Both the position numbers and the translations under genes were made by a program. Source: Parasphingopyxis lamellibrachiae (GTDB taxonomy: Bacteria > Pseudomonadota > Alphaproteobacteria > Sphingomonadales > Sphingomonadaceae). Taken from it: DNA of 64,000 bases. Within the stretch, counting starts at the first letter, position 1. Each line of letters opens with the position of its first letter. Shown piece after piece: positions 1 through 8,051 of this stretch. Below the pieces are notes generated by a model. The model had not been told where the DNA came from. It searched no databases and saw nothing but the letters and a program-made list of their open reading frames with translations. The stretch spans positions 1,854,957-1,918,956 of the forward strand of contig NZ_QRDP01000004.1 in assembly GCF_003385775.1 (NCBI RefSeq). The letters run 5' to 3'.

Positions 1-285
1 CCCGTTATTTACCTAGTAACTTAAGCCGTGAAGCTTTGGGTTACGCAGCAATAGCAAGAGCGTCGTTATCGTTTGCTCTTATGAGTTGTGAACGGTTTCA
101 CGGCGCATTCAGGCCGGGCGAAAAGTAACGTCTTTCAACACACGTCGATCCTGGTTCGGCCCCATCGGGAAGGGCGGAAATCGGCTGAAATCCGCTCTTT
201 TTGGTGGAGCCGCCGGGTACTGCCCCCGGGTCCGCTGTGTCTATTGCACGACACCGTTTATCGCCATAGCCGAAACAAGTCCGGC
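1..285 (-). ncRNA. ssrA: tmRNA, permuted two-piece form
   Basis: Rescues stalled ribosomes by adding a degradation tag. Read on the minus strand the order is permuted. The acceptor piece comes first and ends CGGCUCC-ACCA at about 211-202. A spacer follows (201-164), then the coding piece starting GGGGCCG at 163 with the tmRNA-typical GGAUCGACG. GGGGCCG pairs with CGGCUCC over 7 bp and places a G-U at the third pair, the alanine identity signal. The tag frame runs from GCA at 76 to TAA at 41 and encodes ANDNDALAIAA. The 5' edge of the acceptor piece (about 285) is estimated, and the 3' end of the coding piece may run past base 1. Permuted tmRNA genes are characteristic of alphaproteobacteria. 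Confidence 0.92.
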
Positions 286-391
286 AGCCCCAATATAGGG
301 CTTCCCGCGTTAATGGGAAGTGAGTGGGCGAAAAGAGGGCAGATGCAGGCCTGGAAAGGCGATTTTGTTTGCCGGCATTCGGTCTGCCAGA

Positions 392-502
392 CTGTCAGAC
401 CTTCGGCTTCGCCTCAGGCGCCGCACCGGCCCGCACCCCCACCCGGTCTCCCATAAAATACACTGAGTGGGAGACCGGGTGGGGGCGCGGGCGGAGATGA
501 CA
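392..502 (+). repeat. palindromic intergenic element, copy 1
   Basis: Left end TGTCAGACC is followed by a long GC-rich hairpin whose arms lie at 430-452 and 468-492, with the central loop motif ATAAAATACACTGAG. The right end is degenerate (GATGACA). It matches six other places in this window (16840, 27332, 28346, 29254, 39837, 62080). Compared with copy 5, the left end is in the same orientation but the loop reads on the opposite strand. It lies between ssrA and the acidic lipoprotein gene. Confidence 0.75.
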
Positions 503-588
503 CAGGTCCCGAACGAAAACGGCGCTGCGGGAAACCCCGCAACGCCGTCAATGCCATGGGAGGCATTCTCGCTGGTCGTCTCAGACCG

Positions 589-861
589 TTATTGCGTGTC
601 GCCGATACCGGTTTCGCTCGGCGCGATTTCTCCGTCATCGTCCATCGCATTGGCGGCTTCTTCGCCCTGCTCTTCGACAATGTCAGCCTGCTGCTCCAGC
701 GCCTCTTCCTGCGCTTCGGTCGGAGCCTCATCGGCCAGTTCGTCCAGCGCCTCTGCTTCGGCTTCGGCCTGATCCTCTACCGCATCGGCTTCGGGGCTCT
801 GGCAGGCACCAAGCGCAAGAGCGGCGGAGGCGGCGATCGTGGTGAAAACCATCTTTTTCAT
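589..861 (-). CDS. small acidic lipoprotein
   Basis: A 90-residue exported protein with no recognisable enzyme domain. The N-terminus is a lipoprotein signal (MKKMVFTTIAASAALALGAC; lipobox LGAC, lipid on Cys20). The mature part is almost only Glu, Asp, Ala and Gln and should be an extended or helical acidic tail. The ATG at 861 was chosen over in-frame codons upstream because GGAAC precedes it and the signal peptide begins exactly there. Short acidic lipoproteins of this style are common in sphingomonads; their role is not known to me. It stands alone between a palindromic element and mscL. Confidence 0.7.
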   Translation of the reverse strand: MKKMVFTTIAASAALALGACQSPEADAVEDQAEAEAEALDELADEAPTEAQEEALEQQADIVEEQGEEAANAMDDDGEIAPSETGIGDTQ

Positions 862-1020
862 TTTTAACTGTTCCTGTTTACAGCGGCGCTTACGGGGCCG
901 CGTTCCACCAATCCAATGAATGGGAACGGTGAAAGGTTCCAAAAAAAACACAGATGCCCGAAAGAAAGGCGAACGAACCCAGACGCCGCCACTCTTCGCA
1001 ACGGCCCGTATCGCCTCAGC

Positions 1021-1455
1021 CTATCCCTTTTTCAGCGAGTCCCGGATCTCGGTCAGCAGGTCGATTTCGCTGGGGCCGCTATCCTCAACCGCCTCTTCGG
1101 CCTCCTTCTTGGCCATCATCTTGTTGGCCTGGCGCACCATCAGGAAGATGACAAAGGCAAGGATCACGAAATTGATAAGCACGGTGATGAACGCGCCGAG
1201 GCCGATCATCGCCACGCCCGCTTCCTTCAGCGCCGCATAATCCTCCGGCGATCCGGCATAGTCCGCCGGTATGTCGCCAAGCCGGATGAAGAGAGTGGTC
1301 AGATCGGCACCGCCGAAGATCCAGCCGACAACCGGCATGATGATGTCTTCGGTCAACGATGTAGTAATCGTTGCGAAGGCGCCGCCGATGATCACCGCGA
1401 CCGCGAGATCGATTACATTGCCGCGCGCGACAAAATCCCTGAATTCACCGAACAT
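1021..1455 (-). CDS. mscL: large-conductance mechanosensitive channel MscL
   Basis: Inner-membrane channel that opens under membrane tension to release solutes on hypo-osmotic shock. The protein has 144 residues, close to the usual 130-150. It has the conserved N-terminus (FRDFVARGNVIDLAVAVIIG), the first membrane helix at about residues 15-40, a periplasmic loop, the second helix at about 85-108 and a charged C-terminal helix. The ATG at 1455 follows a good ribosome binding site (AGGGGAAG). It is a single gene, divergent from the TPM lipoprotein cluster that starts at 1627. Confidence 0.96.
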   Translation of the reverse strand: MFGEFRDFVARGNVIDLAVAVIIGGAFATITTSLTEDIIMPVVGWIFGGADLTTLFIRLGDIPADYAGSPEDYAALKEAGVAMIGLGAFITVLINFVILAFVIFLMVRQANKMMAKKEAEEAVEDSGPSEIDLLTEIRDSLKKG

Positions 1456-1626
1456 ATGGATGCTTCCCCTCTTCGTTGCCTGTTTCGCGCTATGACACAG
1501 CCCCGCGAATGCGCCAAGCGAGACGGCGTTGCCCGCCCCTTTCACGACCGGCCTGTTTCGCATCCGGAAAATATGCGATGGCCCATTTTTGAGCCTATTT
1601 GGCTCTGGCTTAACGGGAGCATCGCA

Positions 1627-2145
1627 ATGAAACTGATCCATAGCATTCCGGCAGGCGCGATCGGCCTGGCCCTGACCCTGACGGCGTGCAGCGGCGAAGC
1701 GGCGACGGCGGACAGCGACGATATGGCGACGGAAGAAGCGGTTGACGAGAGCGGGGAAGAGGCCGCCGCTGTGGAGCATGATACTTCGGGTTATGCGGAG
1801 GATGCTACCGGCGGCCTTATCGATGCCGCGCTGATCGCTAGCCTGAATGAGAAGCTGGCCGGCTTTCACGGCGATAGCGGACGGGACATCCATATCATCG
1901 CCGCGATGAGCACCGACGGCCGCGATATCGAGGAAGTCGCCGAGGAAATGCGCGCCGAACGCGGCGCCGATGCGCTCATCTATGTGGCCGGAGCGGACCA
2001 AGCGTTGGCGATTGTCGGTGAAGGGTTGGACGAGGCCTTTACCACCGATGCCGAGGTCGCGATGATCGCGCACTTCGAGGAAGACGAGCTGGCCGAGGGA
2101 CTGAACTCCGGAGCCGATGCGCTGATCGCGCGGCTCGGCAACTAG
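1627..2145 (+). CDS. TPM-like domain lipoprotein, paralog 1
   Basis: A 172-residue lipoprotein (lipobox LTAC, Cys20). After an acidic linker (about residues 25-55), residues 65-170 look like a compact TPM domain (YgcG/Psb32 type). Visible features are a strand ending in HIIAAM, a helix with EEVAEEMRAERGAD, the strand ALIYVAG, and ALAIVGEGLDEAFT followed by a C-terminal helix. TPM domains sit in the envelope; some act as phosphatases or assembly factors, and the role here is unknown. First of three tandem paralogs (next starts at 2160 and 2752). The ATG at 1627 was chosen because the signal peptide starts there. Confidence 0.72.
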   Translation: MKLIHSIPAGAIGLALTLTACSGEAATADSDDMATEEAVDESGEEAAAVEHDTSGYAEDATGGLIDAALIASLNEKLAGFHGDSGRDIHIIAAMSTDGRDIEEVAEEMRAERGADALIYVAGADQALAIVGEGLDEAFTTDAEVAMIAHFEEDELAEGLNSGADALIARLGN

Positions 2146-2159
2146 GGGGGATCTGCGCA

Positions 2160-2675
2160 ATGCGTAAACTGGGCCTTGGCATCGCGGCGAGCGCTGCACT
2201 TGCGCTTGCTGCATGCAGCAGTGGTGAAGCCGGCGAGGCAGATGCCGGAGCTACGGCGGACCAGAGCGCGGCGGAAGTCGCCGAGCTGGCCGAGCCGATA
2301 GACTATGTGAAGGATATCGGGTTGCTCGAAGACGGATTCGGCGAGACGCTGAACGCGCGACTTGCCGCTTTCCATGAAGAGAGCGGCCATGAAATCCGGA
2401 TCGCCGTCATCCTGACCACCGACGATCAGGATATCGAAGAAAAGGCCGCCGAGATGATCGAATCCAACGGTATCGGCGACGATGGCGCGCTGATCCTGAT
2501 CGCAGCCGCCGATGAGCGTATCGGGATTGTTCCGGCATCCGGCACCACAGCGGCGCTCGACGCGGAATTCACCGATGCGACAGAGGCGGCGATGGCCGCC
2601 CGGTTCGATGCCGGTGACGTTACCGATGGTTTCAACGGTGCCGTCGATGCCATCATCGCCCGGCTGGGAAGCTAG
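2160..2675 (+). CDS. TPM-like domain lipoprotein, paralog 2
   Basis: A 171-residue lipoprotein (signal MRKLGLGIAASAALALAAC, lipobox LAAC). It has the same plan as its neighbour: acidic linker, then a TPM-like domain with IRIAVILTTDDQDIEEKAAE, NGIGDDGALILIAA and a C-terminal ARFDAGDVTDGFNGAVDAI segment. The NGIGDDGALIL motif is the clearest TPM signature of the three paralogs, matching the wGiG-dnGvLllv pattern of the family. It begins 14 nt after the upstream gene with AGGGGG as ribosome binding site, so the two are probably one transcript. Confidence 0.75.
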   Translation: MRKLGLGIAASAALALAACSSGEAGEADAGATADQSAAEVAELAEPIDYVKDIGLLEDGFGETLNARLAAFHEESGHEIRIAVILTTDDQDIEEKAAEMIESNGIGDDGALILIAAADERIGIVPASGTTAALDAEFTDATEAAMAARFDAGDVTDGFNGAVDAIIARLGS

Positions 2676-2700
2676 TATAACGGCGGCAGAACGGCTATAA

Positions 2701-2740
2701 CCCTGTTTCGGGGCGCTTTTCAGCAAATCGAAACAGGGGG
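2701..2740 (+). promoter_or_regulatory. hairpin between TPM paralogs 2 and 3
   Basis: The arms CCCTGTTTCG (2701-2710) and CGAAACAGGG (about 2729-2738) pair perfectly around an 18-nt loop. No T-run follows, so it is not a classical terminator. It ends 12-14 nt before the next ATG and overlaps the position expected for the ribosome binding site. It may be an mRNA processing or translation-control stem. Inference only. Confidence 0.45.
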
Positions 2741-2751
2741 TAAGAAACAGC

Positions 2752-3255
2752 ATGACAAAAACAATTTCAGCAATGGTCTGGGCCGCAGGGCTCGGCATGG
2801 CTCTGGCCGGATGCAGCGCGAACGGGGGCGCGGCAGATGCCGAGGGTACCGAAGCAGCCGATAGCAGCGCAGACGAGGGCCCCCATGGCGCCTATCTGAC
2901 CGATGAGACGGGTGAGTTTACGCAAGAGATTGGCGAGGCCGCCGCCGCGAACGTCAATGACCGTCTCGCCTCCAAACATGCCGAGGGCGGCCCCGATATC
3001 CATATCCTCATTACAGGGTCAACCAACGGCGAAGACAGCGATGCCGCGGCCGAAACGGCGCGCGCCGGAACCGACGCGGATGCGTTGATCTACATCGCAG
3101 TGGACGATCAGGAAGTTGCCGTGGTCGGCGAAAATATCAATCAGCGGGAAGGCGATGGCGCGGCCAACGCGATTACGACGGCATTCGACAATGGCAATTT
3201 CGAAAACGGGATGCTCAACGGCATTACCGCGACCGAAATGCACATGGACGAATGA
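2752..3255 (+). CDS. TPM-like domain lipoprotein, paralog 3
   Basis: A 167-residue lipoprotein (lipobox LAGC, Cys21). This is the most diverged of the three tandem paralogs. It keeps the strand PDIHILITG, the helix with AAAETARAGTDADALIYIAV, the strand QEVAVVGENI and the C-terminal AFDNGNFENGML helix. These align with the TPM-like part of the proteins at 1627 and 2160. A hairpin separates it from paralog 2, so it may be expressed at a different level. Function unknown; duplication and divergence in place is the likely origin. Confidence 0.65.
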   Translation: MTKTISAMVWAAGLGMALAGCSANGGAADAEGTEAADSSADEGPHGAYLTDETGEFTQEIGEAAAANVNDRLASKHAEGGPDIHILITGSTNGEDSDAAAETARAGTDADALIYIAVDDQEVAVVGENINQREGDGAANAITTAFDNGNFENGMLNGITATEMHMDE

Positions 3256-3268
3256 TCGCGAACCCGCA

Positions 3269-3799
3269 TTGACTGAATCCAGAGAGACCCATTGGTCCGG
3301 CAAATATCTGGCGATCCATCAGGAAGGCCGGTGGGAATATGTGAGCCGCGTGCGCGGGATCGGCGCCGCGGTTCTCCTTGCCATCGACAGCGATCCGGCC
3401 GGCGACCACATCATCCTCGTCGAACAGTATCGGGTGCCGCTCAAGGCCAATTGTCTCGAGCTGCCCGCCGGGCTGGTCGGTGACGAAACGGCGGGCGAGG
3501 CGGTGGAGACGGCGGCGAGCCGCGAATTGGAAGAGGAAACCGGCTACCGTGCGGGCAGGATCGAAAATCTCGGCCGCTTCTGCTCTTCGCCCGGCATGAC
3601 CAGCGAAACCTTCACGATGCTCCGGGCGAGCGCGCTCGAAAAAGTCGGCGAGGGCGGCGGCACGGCAGACGAAAACATCACCGTACACCGTGTGGCGCTC
3701 AACGATATCGCAAGCTTTGTGGAGGCGAAACGCGCCGAAGACTGCGTGATCGATGTGCGCATATTGCTGCTGCTCGGCGCGGGGATGCTGGGCGCATAG
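3269..3799 (+). CDS. Nudix hydrolase, ADP-ribose pyrophosphatase type
   Basis: Predicted cytoplasmic hydrolase of nucleoside diphosphate sugars such as ADP-ribose. It carries a full Nudix box, G-x5-E-x7-RELEEETGY, within the stretch starting GDETAGEAVETAASRELEEE. Downstream are the family features GRFCSSPGMTSE and a C-terminal Val-rich helix. No ATG lies in a suitable place. The TTG at 3269 gives 176 residues and starts directly before the conserved N-terminal strand, so it is taken as the start, with some doubt. It begins 13 nt after the third TPM lipoprotein gene. Confidence 0.85.
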   Translation: MTESRETHWSGKYLAIHQEGRWEYVSRVRGIGAAVLLAIDSDPAGDHIILVEQYRVPLKANCLELPAGLVGDETAGEAVETAASRELEEETGYRAGRIENLGRFCSSPGMTSETFTMLRASALEKVGEGGGTADENITVHRVALNDIASFVEAKRAEDCVIDVRILLLLGAGMLGA

Positions 3800-3879
3800 C
3801 CGCGCGCCGTTGCGCCGACCAGCGCCCGCTTGCTTGCCATAACCCCGCATTCCATGCAGTCTCCCATCGGGGGAACATA

Positions 3880-5187
3880 ATGGATCAGGCTATCAAGCCG
3901 CCGCGCACGGTCGGGCTGTTCGGGACCGCATTGTTGCCGCTCAACGGGATGGTCGGTGCGGGCATTTTCGCGCTGCCCGCAATCCTGTATGCGGCGGTCG
4001 GCAATTTTGCCCCCTGGATGATCCTGCTCGGCGGGGTCCTCTTCTTCCCGCTGATTTTCGTCTTCGCATCGCTTGGCCGACGCTTCGATCATAGCGGCGG
4101 GCCGATGCTCTATGGCGAAGCGGCGTTCGGGCCCTTTATCGGCTTTCAGGCCGGGTGGATGCGCTATGCCTCCGCGCTCGCGGCGATGGCGGCCAACGCC
4201 CATGTCGTGATTTCCTATCTCGCCGCGCTTTGGCCGGTGCTCGAAGGCCCCGTCGCCCGGCCGCTGGCGGTTGCGCTCTTCATCCTGGCTTTCACGCTGA
4301 TCAACCTGTTCGGCATGACCAAGGCGATGGGTGTTCTGGGCTCGATGACGCTGGTCAAGCTGTTGCCACTGGCGGGCTTTGTCGTCGCGGGCGTTGCGAT
4401 GGGCAGCCCCGCCATCGGCTTTGCCCTGCCCGAATTTACCGCTTTCGAAACGGTCGTCCTGCTGACCTTCTACGCCTTTATCGGATTTGAGAATGTCTCC
4501 ATGCCGGCGGGCGAAATGCGCGCGCCCAAGCGCGATATCCCGACCGCTCTTATCGGCATATTGGCGTTCGTGACGATATTCTACATGCTGATCATCTGGG
4601 CCTATATCGCCATCGACCCGGCCGGAAGCAGCGATACCATGCCGCTTGCGATCGCGGCCGAAGCGGTGATGGGGCAGGTTGGCGCGATCGCCATCGTCGT
4701 CGCGGCCGCCTTCTCCATCGGCGCCAACACGCTGGGCGGTTTCGTCGCCCTGCCGCGGATGACATTCGGCATGGCCGAAGAGGGCATGCTGCCGCCGATC
4801 TTCATGCGCGTGTCCAACCGGTTCCTGACACCCGATTTTTCAATTCTGTTCCTGGGCGGGATCGCCATGCTTGTCGGGCTGACGGGCAGTTTCGTTTTTC
4901 TCGCCGTTGCCGGAACGCTGTCACGCCTCGTCACCTATCTGATCTGCATCGCCGCACTGCCGGTTATCCACTGGCGGGAGGCCAAAGCCAGCGGCAACAG
5001 GCCCTTTTCCTTCGAAACGCTGATGGCGGGCCTGGCCATGATCAGCTGCCTGTGGGTGGCCAATCAGGCCGATAGCCGGGCCTTCCTGACCCTCGCGGCG
5101 ATCCTGGTCGTCGGCAGCCTGCTCTATGTGCTTGGACGGATGAGCGCGAAGCGCGCAGTTGCTGCACAAGCGGAGCACGGCGCTTAG
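3880..5187 (+). CDS. APC-family amino acid permease
   Basis: Inner-membrane secondary transporter, 435 residues with about 12 hydrophobic helices. The first helix has the APC signature LLPLNGMVGAGIFALPAIL, where the glycine-rich unwound part binds the amino group of the substrate. The fifth/sixth helix region has AFIGFENVSMPAGEMRAPKRD, also typical of the family. The substrate cannot be read from the sequence. It stands alone after the Nudix gene with an 80-nt gap. Confidence 0.87.
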   Translation: MDQAIKPPRTVGLFGTALLPLNGMVGAGIFALPAILYAAVGNFAPWMILLGGVLFFPLIFVFASLGRRFDHSGGPMLYGEAAFGPFIGFQAGWMRYASALAAMAANAHVVISYLAALWPVLEGPVARPLAVALFILAFTLINLFGMTKAMGVLGSMTLVKLLPLAGFVVAGVAMGSPAIGFALPEFTAFETVVLLTFYAFIGFENVSMPAGEMRAPKRDIPTALIGILAFVTIFYMLIIWAYIAIDPAGSSDTMPLAIAAEAVMGQVGAIAIVVAAAFSIGANTLGGFVALPRMTFGMAEEGMLPPIFMRVSNRFLTPDFSILFLGGIAMLVGLTGSFVFLAVAGTLSRLVTYLICIAALPVIHWREAKASGNRPFSFETLMAGLAMISCLWVANQADSRAFLTLAAILVVGSLLYVLGRMSAKRAVAAQAEHGA

Positions 5188-5391
5188 GGCCTGACTCCCC
5201 GGCTGGCAAAAACCGGAATCGATCGGAGGGCGTTTGGGCCCGGATTCCGGGCCGCGATATCTGCAGTTCGCCGATGGCCATCCGCGCTTAGCCGATACCG
5301 GCCCGCCATTGGCAGATCGCCGATAGCGGCCTGCTGCGGGAATCCTATCACCGGGCTTGCCGGATTTGGCAGGGGACAGGGGACACGAGAC

Positions 5392-5949
5392 ATGCGGACT
5401 ATCTTCAAACTCATCGTCATAACCATAACGATCGCATCGGCCGGAGTCGCATCCGCGCAATCCGAAGAAGTGCAAACCGCCATGCAGCGGCTGGCACCGC
5501 TCACGGGCACGGCCCAGGTATCGGTCGTACAGCATAGGCCGGATGGCCCGGTGGCCATGCCCGCCACCCAGTCGCACGGTGTGTTCACCCTCAACGGCCA
5601 TGGTCTTCGGGAAACTTTGCGGTTCGAGCAGGCACCGGGCGACCTCATTACGCTTGAGACAATGTTCAGCTACGACGCAAACCGGGACGTTTATCGCATT
5701 GCCGTGCATGACGACGATTTCGGAATCATGGATATCTATGAAGGCCGGTTCACGTCCGACACGGTGCTGATCGCGACCAATCTGCGCAGCGACACCTATT
5801 TCCCGCTAGACGACGGCCGGCACATGCATTTCCAGTTGCGCTGGGATTTTTCGGAGGAAATCGTCAAATTCGATGTCCTCTATACGACCGATGGCGCGGC
5901 TACATGGCACCTGTTCTACGAAATGGAATATTCGCACCCGACGCCCTAG
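5392..5949 (+). CDS. exported hypothetical protein, possibly DUF1579-like
   Basis: A 185-residue protein with a Sec signal peptide (cleavage after GVASA, about residue 22). The mature part is rich in beta strands, with YDANRDVYRIAVHDDDFGIMD and GRFTSDTVLIATNLRSDTYF. This resembles the lipocalin-like folds of DUF1579-type proteins, but I cannot confirm the family. No catalytic residues are evident. The 204 nt between the permease and this gene hold no other gene; several imperfect GC-rich repeats of the form CCGATAnCGGCC are visible there. Convergent with the complex I subunit gene. Confidence 0.6.
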   Translation: MRTIFKLIVITITIASAGVASAQSEEVQTAMQRLAPLTGTAQVSVVQHRPDGPVAMPATQSHGVFTLNGHGLRETLRFEQAPGDLITLETMFSYDANRDVYRIAVHDDDFGIMDIYEGRFTSDTVLIATNLRSDTYFPLDDGRHMHFQLRWDFSEEIVKFDVLYTTDGAATWHLFYEMEYSHPTP

Positions 5950-5959
5950 GCATCCGTCC

Positions 5960-6238
5960 TTACCGGAAATTGTCGGCGTAGGCCTGAATCTTCAGTTTTC
6001 GTTCGGGTCCCGACACGACATGGTAATCGATGCCCTGCTTTTCCGCATAGGCCGTGGCGGCCTCGAGCGTCGGGAAGGTCAGCCGGACCTGGCGGCTGGT
6101 GTCCGACGATCCGGCCCAGCCCATCAGCGGGTCGGCGCGCTGCGCGTCGCTCGGCTCGAACTCCAGCGTCCATTGGCCCACCCGGTGGCGGCCGGACTGC
6201 ATGGCGTTTTTCATCCGTTGATAGATACGCGCGGACAT
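5960..6238 (-). CDS. NADH dehydrogenase accessory subunit, NDUFS4-type (ETC complex I subunit)
   Basis: A 92-residue cytoplasmic protein homologous to the mitochondrial 18 kDa subunit NDUFS4 of respiratory complex I, found in alphaproteobacteria outside the nuo operon. Diagnostic motifs: ARIYQRMKNAMQSGRHR at the N-terminus, W-LEFEP, DPLMGWAGSSDT-RQVRLTF, EAATAYAEKQGI-Y and the end AYADNFR. Alphaproteobacterial homologs bind the peripheral arm and help stabilise complex I. The ATG at 6238 is preceded by GAAGGAT at proper spacing, so it is preferred to the in-frame TTG 15 nt upstream. Confidence 0.9.
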   Translation of the reverse strand: MSARIYQRMKNAMQSGRHRVGQWTLEFEPSDAQRADPLMGWAGSSDTSRQVRLTFPTLEAATAYAEKQGIDYHVVSGPERKLKIQAYADNFR

Positions 6239-6347
6239 TGAAAGATCCTTCAAAAGAGCTGGCGCGGAAATGCCGCAGATCGGGGGGGCAGGTCAATCGG
6301 TTTGTGAAAAGGGTGTTTGTCAGACTTCCCTGACGGGAAATCGCAAT

Positions 6348-7097
6348 CTAGCGCACAAAGGGATAGGCCAGCAGCTTGCCGAAGCTTAGGTCATGCTCGC
6401 CCTCGACGCCGATCGCCATGCCGATCCGCCGGGGCTCCGGATTGCGCGAGCCGAAGACCCGATCCCAGATCGAGAGGATCGCCGTATAATTGCTGTCCGT
6501 GTCGGTCCGTTTCTTGTGATGGTGCATCCAGTGGATGGACGGAGTGACAATCAGGAGCGACAGCCAGCGTTCCAACCGCGCAGGCAACCGGATGTTCGAA
6601 TGGTGGAAAACCGCGTTGGCGGTGAGGATCGCCTCGAACAGCAGCAGCGTCGCCGCGTCGATGCCGAAAAGAAAGGCCGGGATCAGGCGCATCGCCGCGG
6701 AAATCAGTATCTCGCCGATATGGAAGCGAAAGGCCGAGCTTGCGTCGAGATGGTCGTCGAGATGATGGGGCGCATGAAAGCGCCAGAGAAAGGGCAGCTC
6801 GTGATAGGCCCGGTGCATGCCATAGGTCCAGATATCGAGGATCAGCAACTGGACGAGCAGCGCGGCAGGCAGGCCGAGGCCCGCCAGCGGGACAAGCGGC
6901 TCCACGCCCGATGCCAAACGCCCTGTCAGTGTGAGCAGCAATGGCGCGGCGGTTAGCGCGATGAGGCCGAGACCGATATTGCGCGCAATCCGGCGATAAT
7001 TGTCCGGCGGCGGCGTTTCGGCGGCGGCCAGCCTTTCCAGCGCGAACACCAGCGCCACCCACAGCGCGAGCGCGCTGGCCAGCCAGGGATCGCTCAT
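6348..7097 (-). CDS. sterol desaturase / fatty acid hydroxylase family membrane protein
   Basis: A 249-residue integral membrane di-iron oxygenase of the fatty acid hydroxylase superfamily. Histidine clusters are visible: HRAYHELPFLWRFHAPHHLDD (HxxxH and HxxHH types) and HWMHHHKKRTDTDSNY with an upstream FHHSN. Members hydroxylate or desaturate lipids, sterols or carotenoids; the substrate here is not determinable. It is the last gene of a coupled operon, with its ATG overlapping the stop codon of the DUF4345 gene by 4 bp. The ATG at 7097 was chosen over a longer reading because of this overlap and because the protein then begins with its first membrane helix. Confidence 0.86.
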   Translation of the reverse strand: MSDPWLASALALWVALVFALERLAAAETPPPDNYRRIARNIGLGLIALTAAPLLLTLTGRLASGVEPLVPLAGLGLPAALLVQLLILDIWTYGMHRAYHELPFLWRFHAPHHLDDHLDASSAFRFHIGEILISAAMRLIPAFLFGIDAATLLLFEAILTANAVFHHSNIRLPARLERWLSLLIVTPSIHWMHHHKKRTDTDSNYTAILSIWDRVFGSRNPEPRRIGMAIGVEGEHDLSFGKLLAYPFVR

Positions 7098-7513
7098 GCG
7101 CTGCCGGCGGGCCGGGCAAAGCGCCGGGCCACCCGCGCCTGCCACAGCATCAGCAGCGGCACGACGCCAAGCTCCATCGCAAACCCGAAACGATGACCTT
7201 CCGAAGGCAGGCCATATTCGGCGGCCGACCAAAGACGCGCGAGGCCGCCCATCACGACCATCGCGCCGAGCAACCGGAAACGGGCCGTCTTCGTCTCGAT
7301 CCCCGGCACGCAGCTCGCAAAGGCAATACCGAGCATGAAGAAGATGCCCGACAGATAGCGGAAATGGCTATCGAGATCGCGGATCGGTGGATCATCGATA
7401 CCCGAAAGGACTGACGGCCCGATGACGATGCTGGCCGCACCCATGGAGAGCGGCACGAGGCACGCTATGGCCGTCGCACCCTGCAACAGCCGTTTTTCGA
7501 CGTCCGGCGTCAT
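7094..7513 (-). CDS. DUF4345 family membrane protein
   Basis: A 139-residue protein with four predicted membrane helices and the family features FRYLSGIFFMLGI and MGGLARLWSAAEYGLP. The function of DUF4345 is unknown. Its start overlaps the stop of the DUF2721 gene (ATGA) and its stop overlaps the start of the desaturase gene. All three should therefore be translated together and probably act on the same membrane process. Confidence 0.75.
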   Translation of the reverse strand: MTPDVEKRLLQGATAIACLVPLSMGAASIVIGPSVLSGIDDPPIRDLDSHFRYLSGIFFMLGIAFASCVPGIETKTARFRLLGAMVVMGGLARLWSAAEYGLPSEGHRFGFAMELGVVPLLMLWQARVARRFARPAGSA

Positions 7514-7965
7514 TTACGCGGCCCGCCGACGATATCCGAACGTACATGGATGGCCTTGTTGGCCAGGCGGATTTCATAGAGGAAAGTGACGAGGCCGAGG
7601 ATGAGAAGGCCCATCGCGCCGACAAAGGTGACGGTCGTGACCCCGGTCAACGGCATGTCCAGATGCCGCGCGGCAAACAGCCCGGCGACGACGAGACAAA
7701 CGGCGATCATTGCCATCGTGCCGAAGAGGATCGACAGGCTGATCACATTCATCCGGCGATCGAGCAGGCGCAACTCCCTGACACAGCCGTCATGCTCGGG
7801 GCCCGGCTCCACGGGCAGGATATCGGCGAGTATCCGGGCCCGGTCGACCACCCGGCCGAGCCGCCCCGCCGCGAGAACCAGGAACTGGCCGATCCCGACC
7901 AGCAGGAAAGCCGGCGCCAGGGCCAGCTGGATGGTAATCGCGATATCGAGCGGCATGTTATCCAT
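7510..7965 (-). CDS. DUF2721 family membrane protein
   Basis: A 151-residue protein, first gene of the coupled operon with DUF4345 and sterol desaturase genes. An N-terminal helix (about residues 8-30) is followed by a cytoplasmic segment with GRVVDRARIL and RELRLLDRRMNVI, then two or three C-terminal membrane helices. The segment LLDRRMNVISLSILF is characteristic of DUF2721. Function unknown. The upstream region (7966-8051) is shared with the divergent MFS gene. Confidence 0.75.
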   Translation of the reverse strand: MDNMPLDIAITIQLALAPAFLLVGIGQFLVLAAGRLGRVVDRARILADILPVEPGPEHDGCVRELRLLDRRMNVISLSILFGTMAMIAVCLVVAGLFAARHLDMPLTGVTTVTFVGAMGLLILGLVTFLYEIRLANKAIHVRSDIVGGPRK

Positions 7966-8051
7966 GACCGGTATTCATCGCGCCCGCGCCTGACCGGGTC
8001 AAGCAATGCTATCGGCCGGCACCGATTTTCTGGGTTTCGTTGCACTGCAAA

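Noticed and set aside
88-456. 122-codon open frame on the plus strand
   Set aside because: It runs antisense through the tmRNA gene and into palindromic element copy 1, and has no ribosome binding site.
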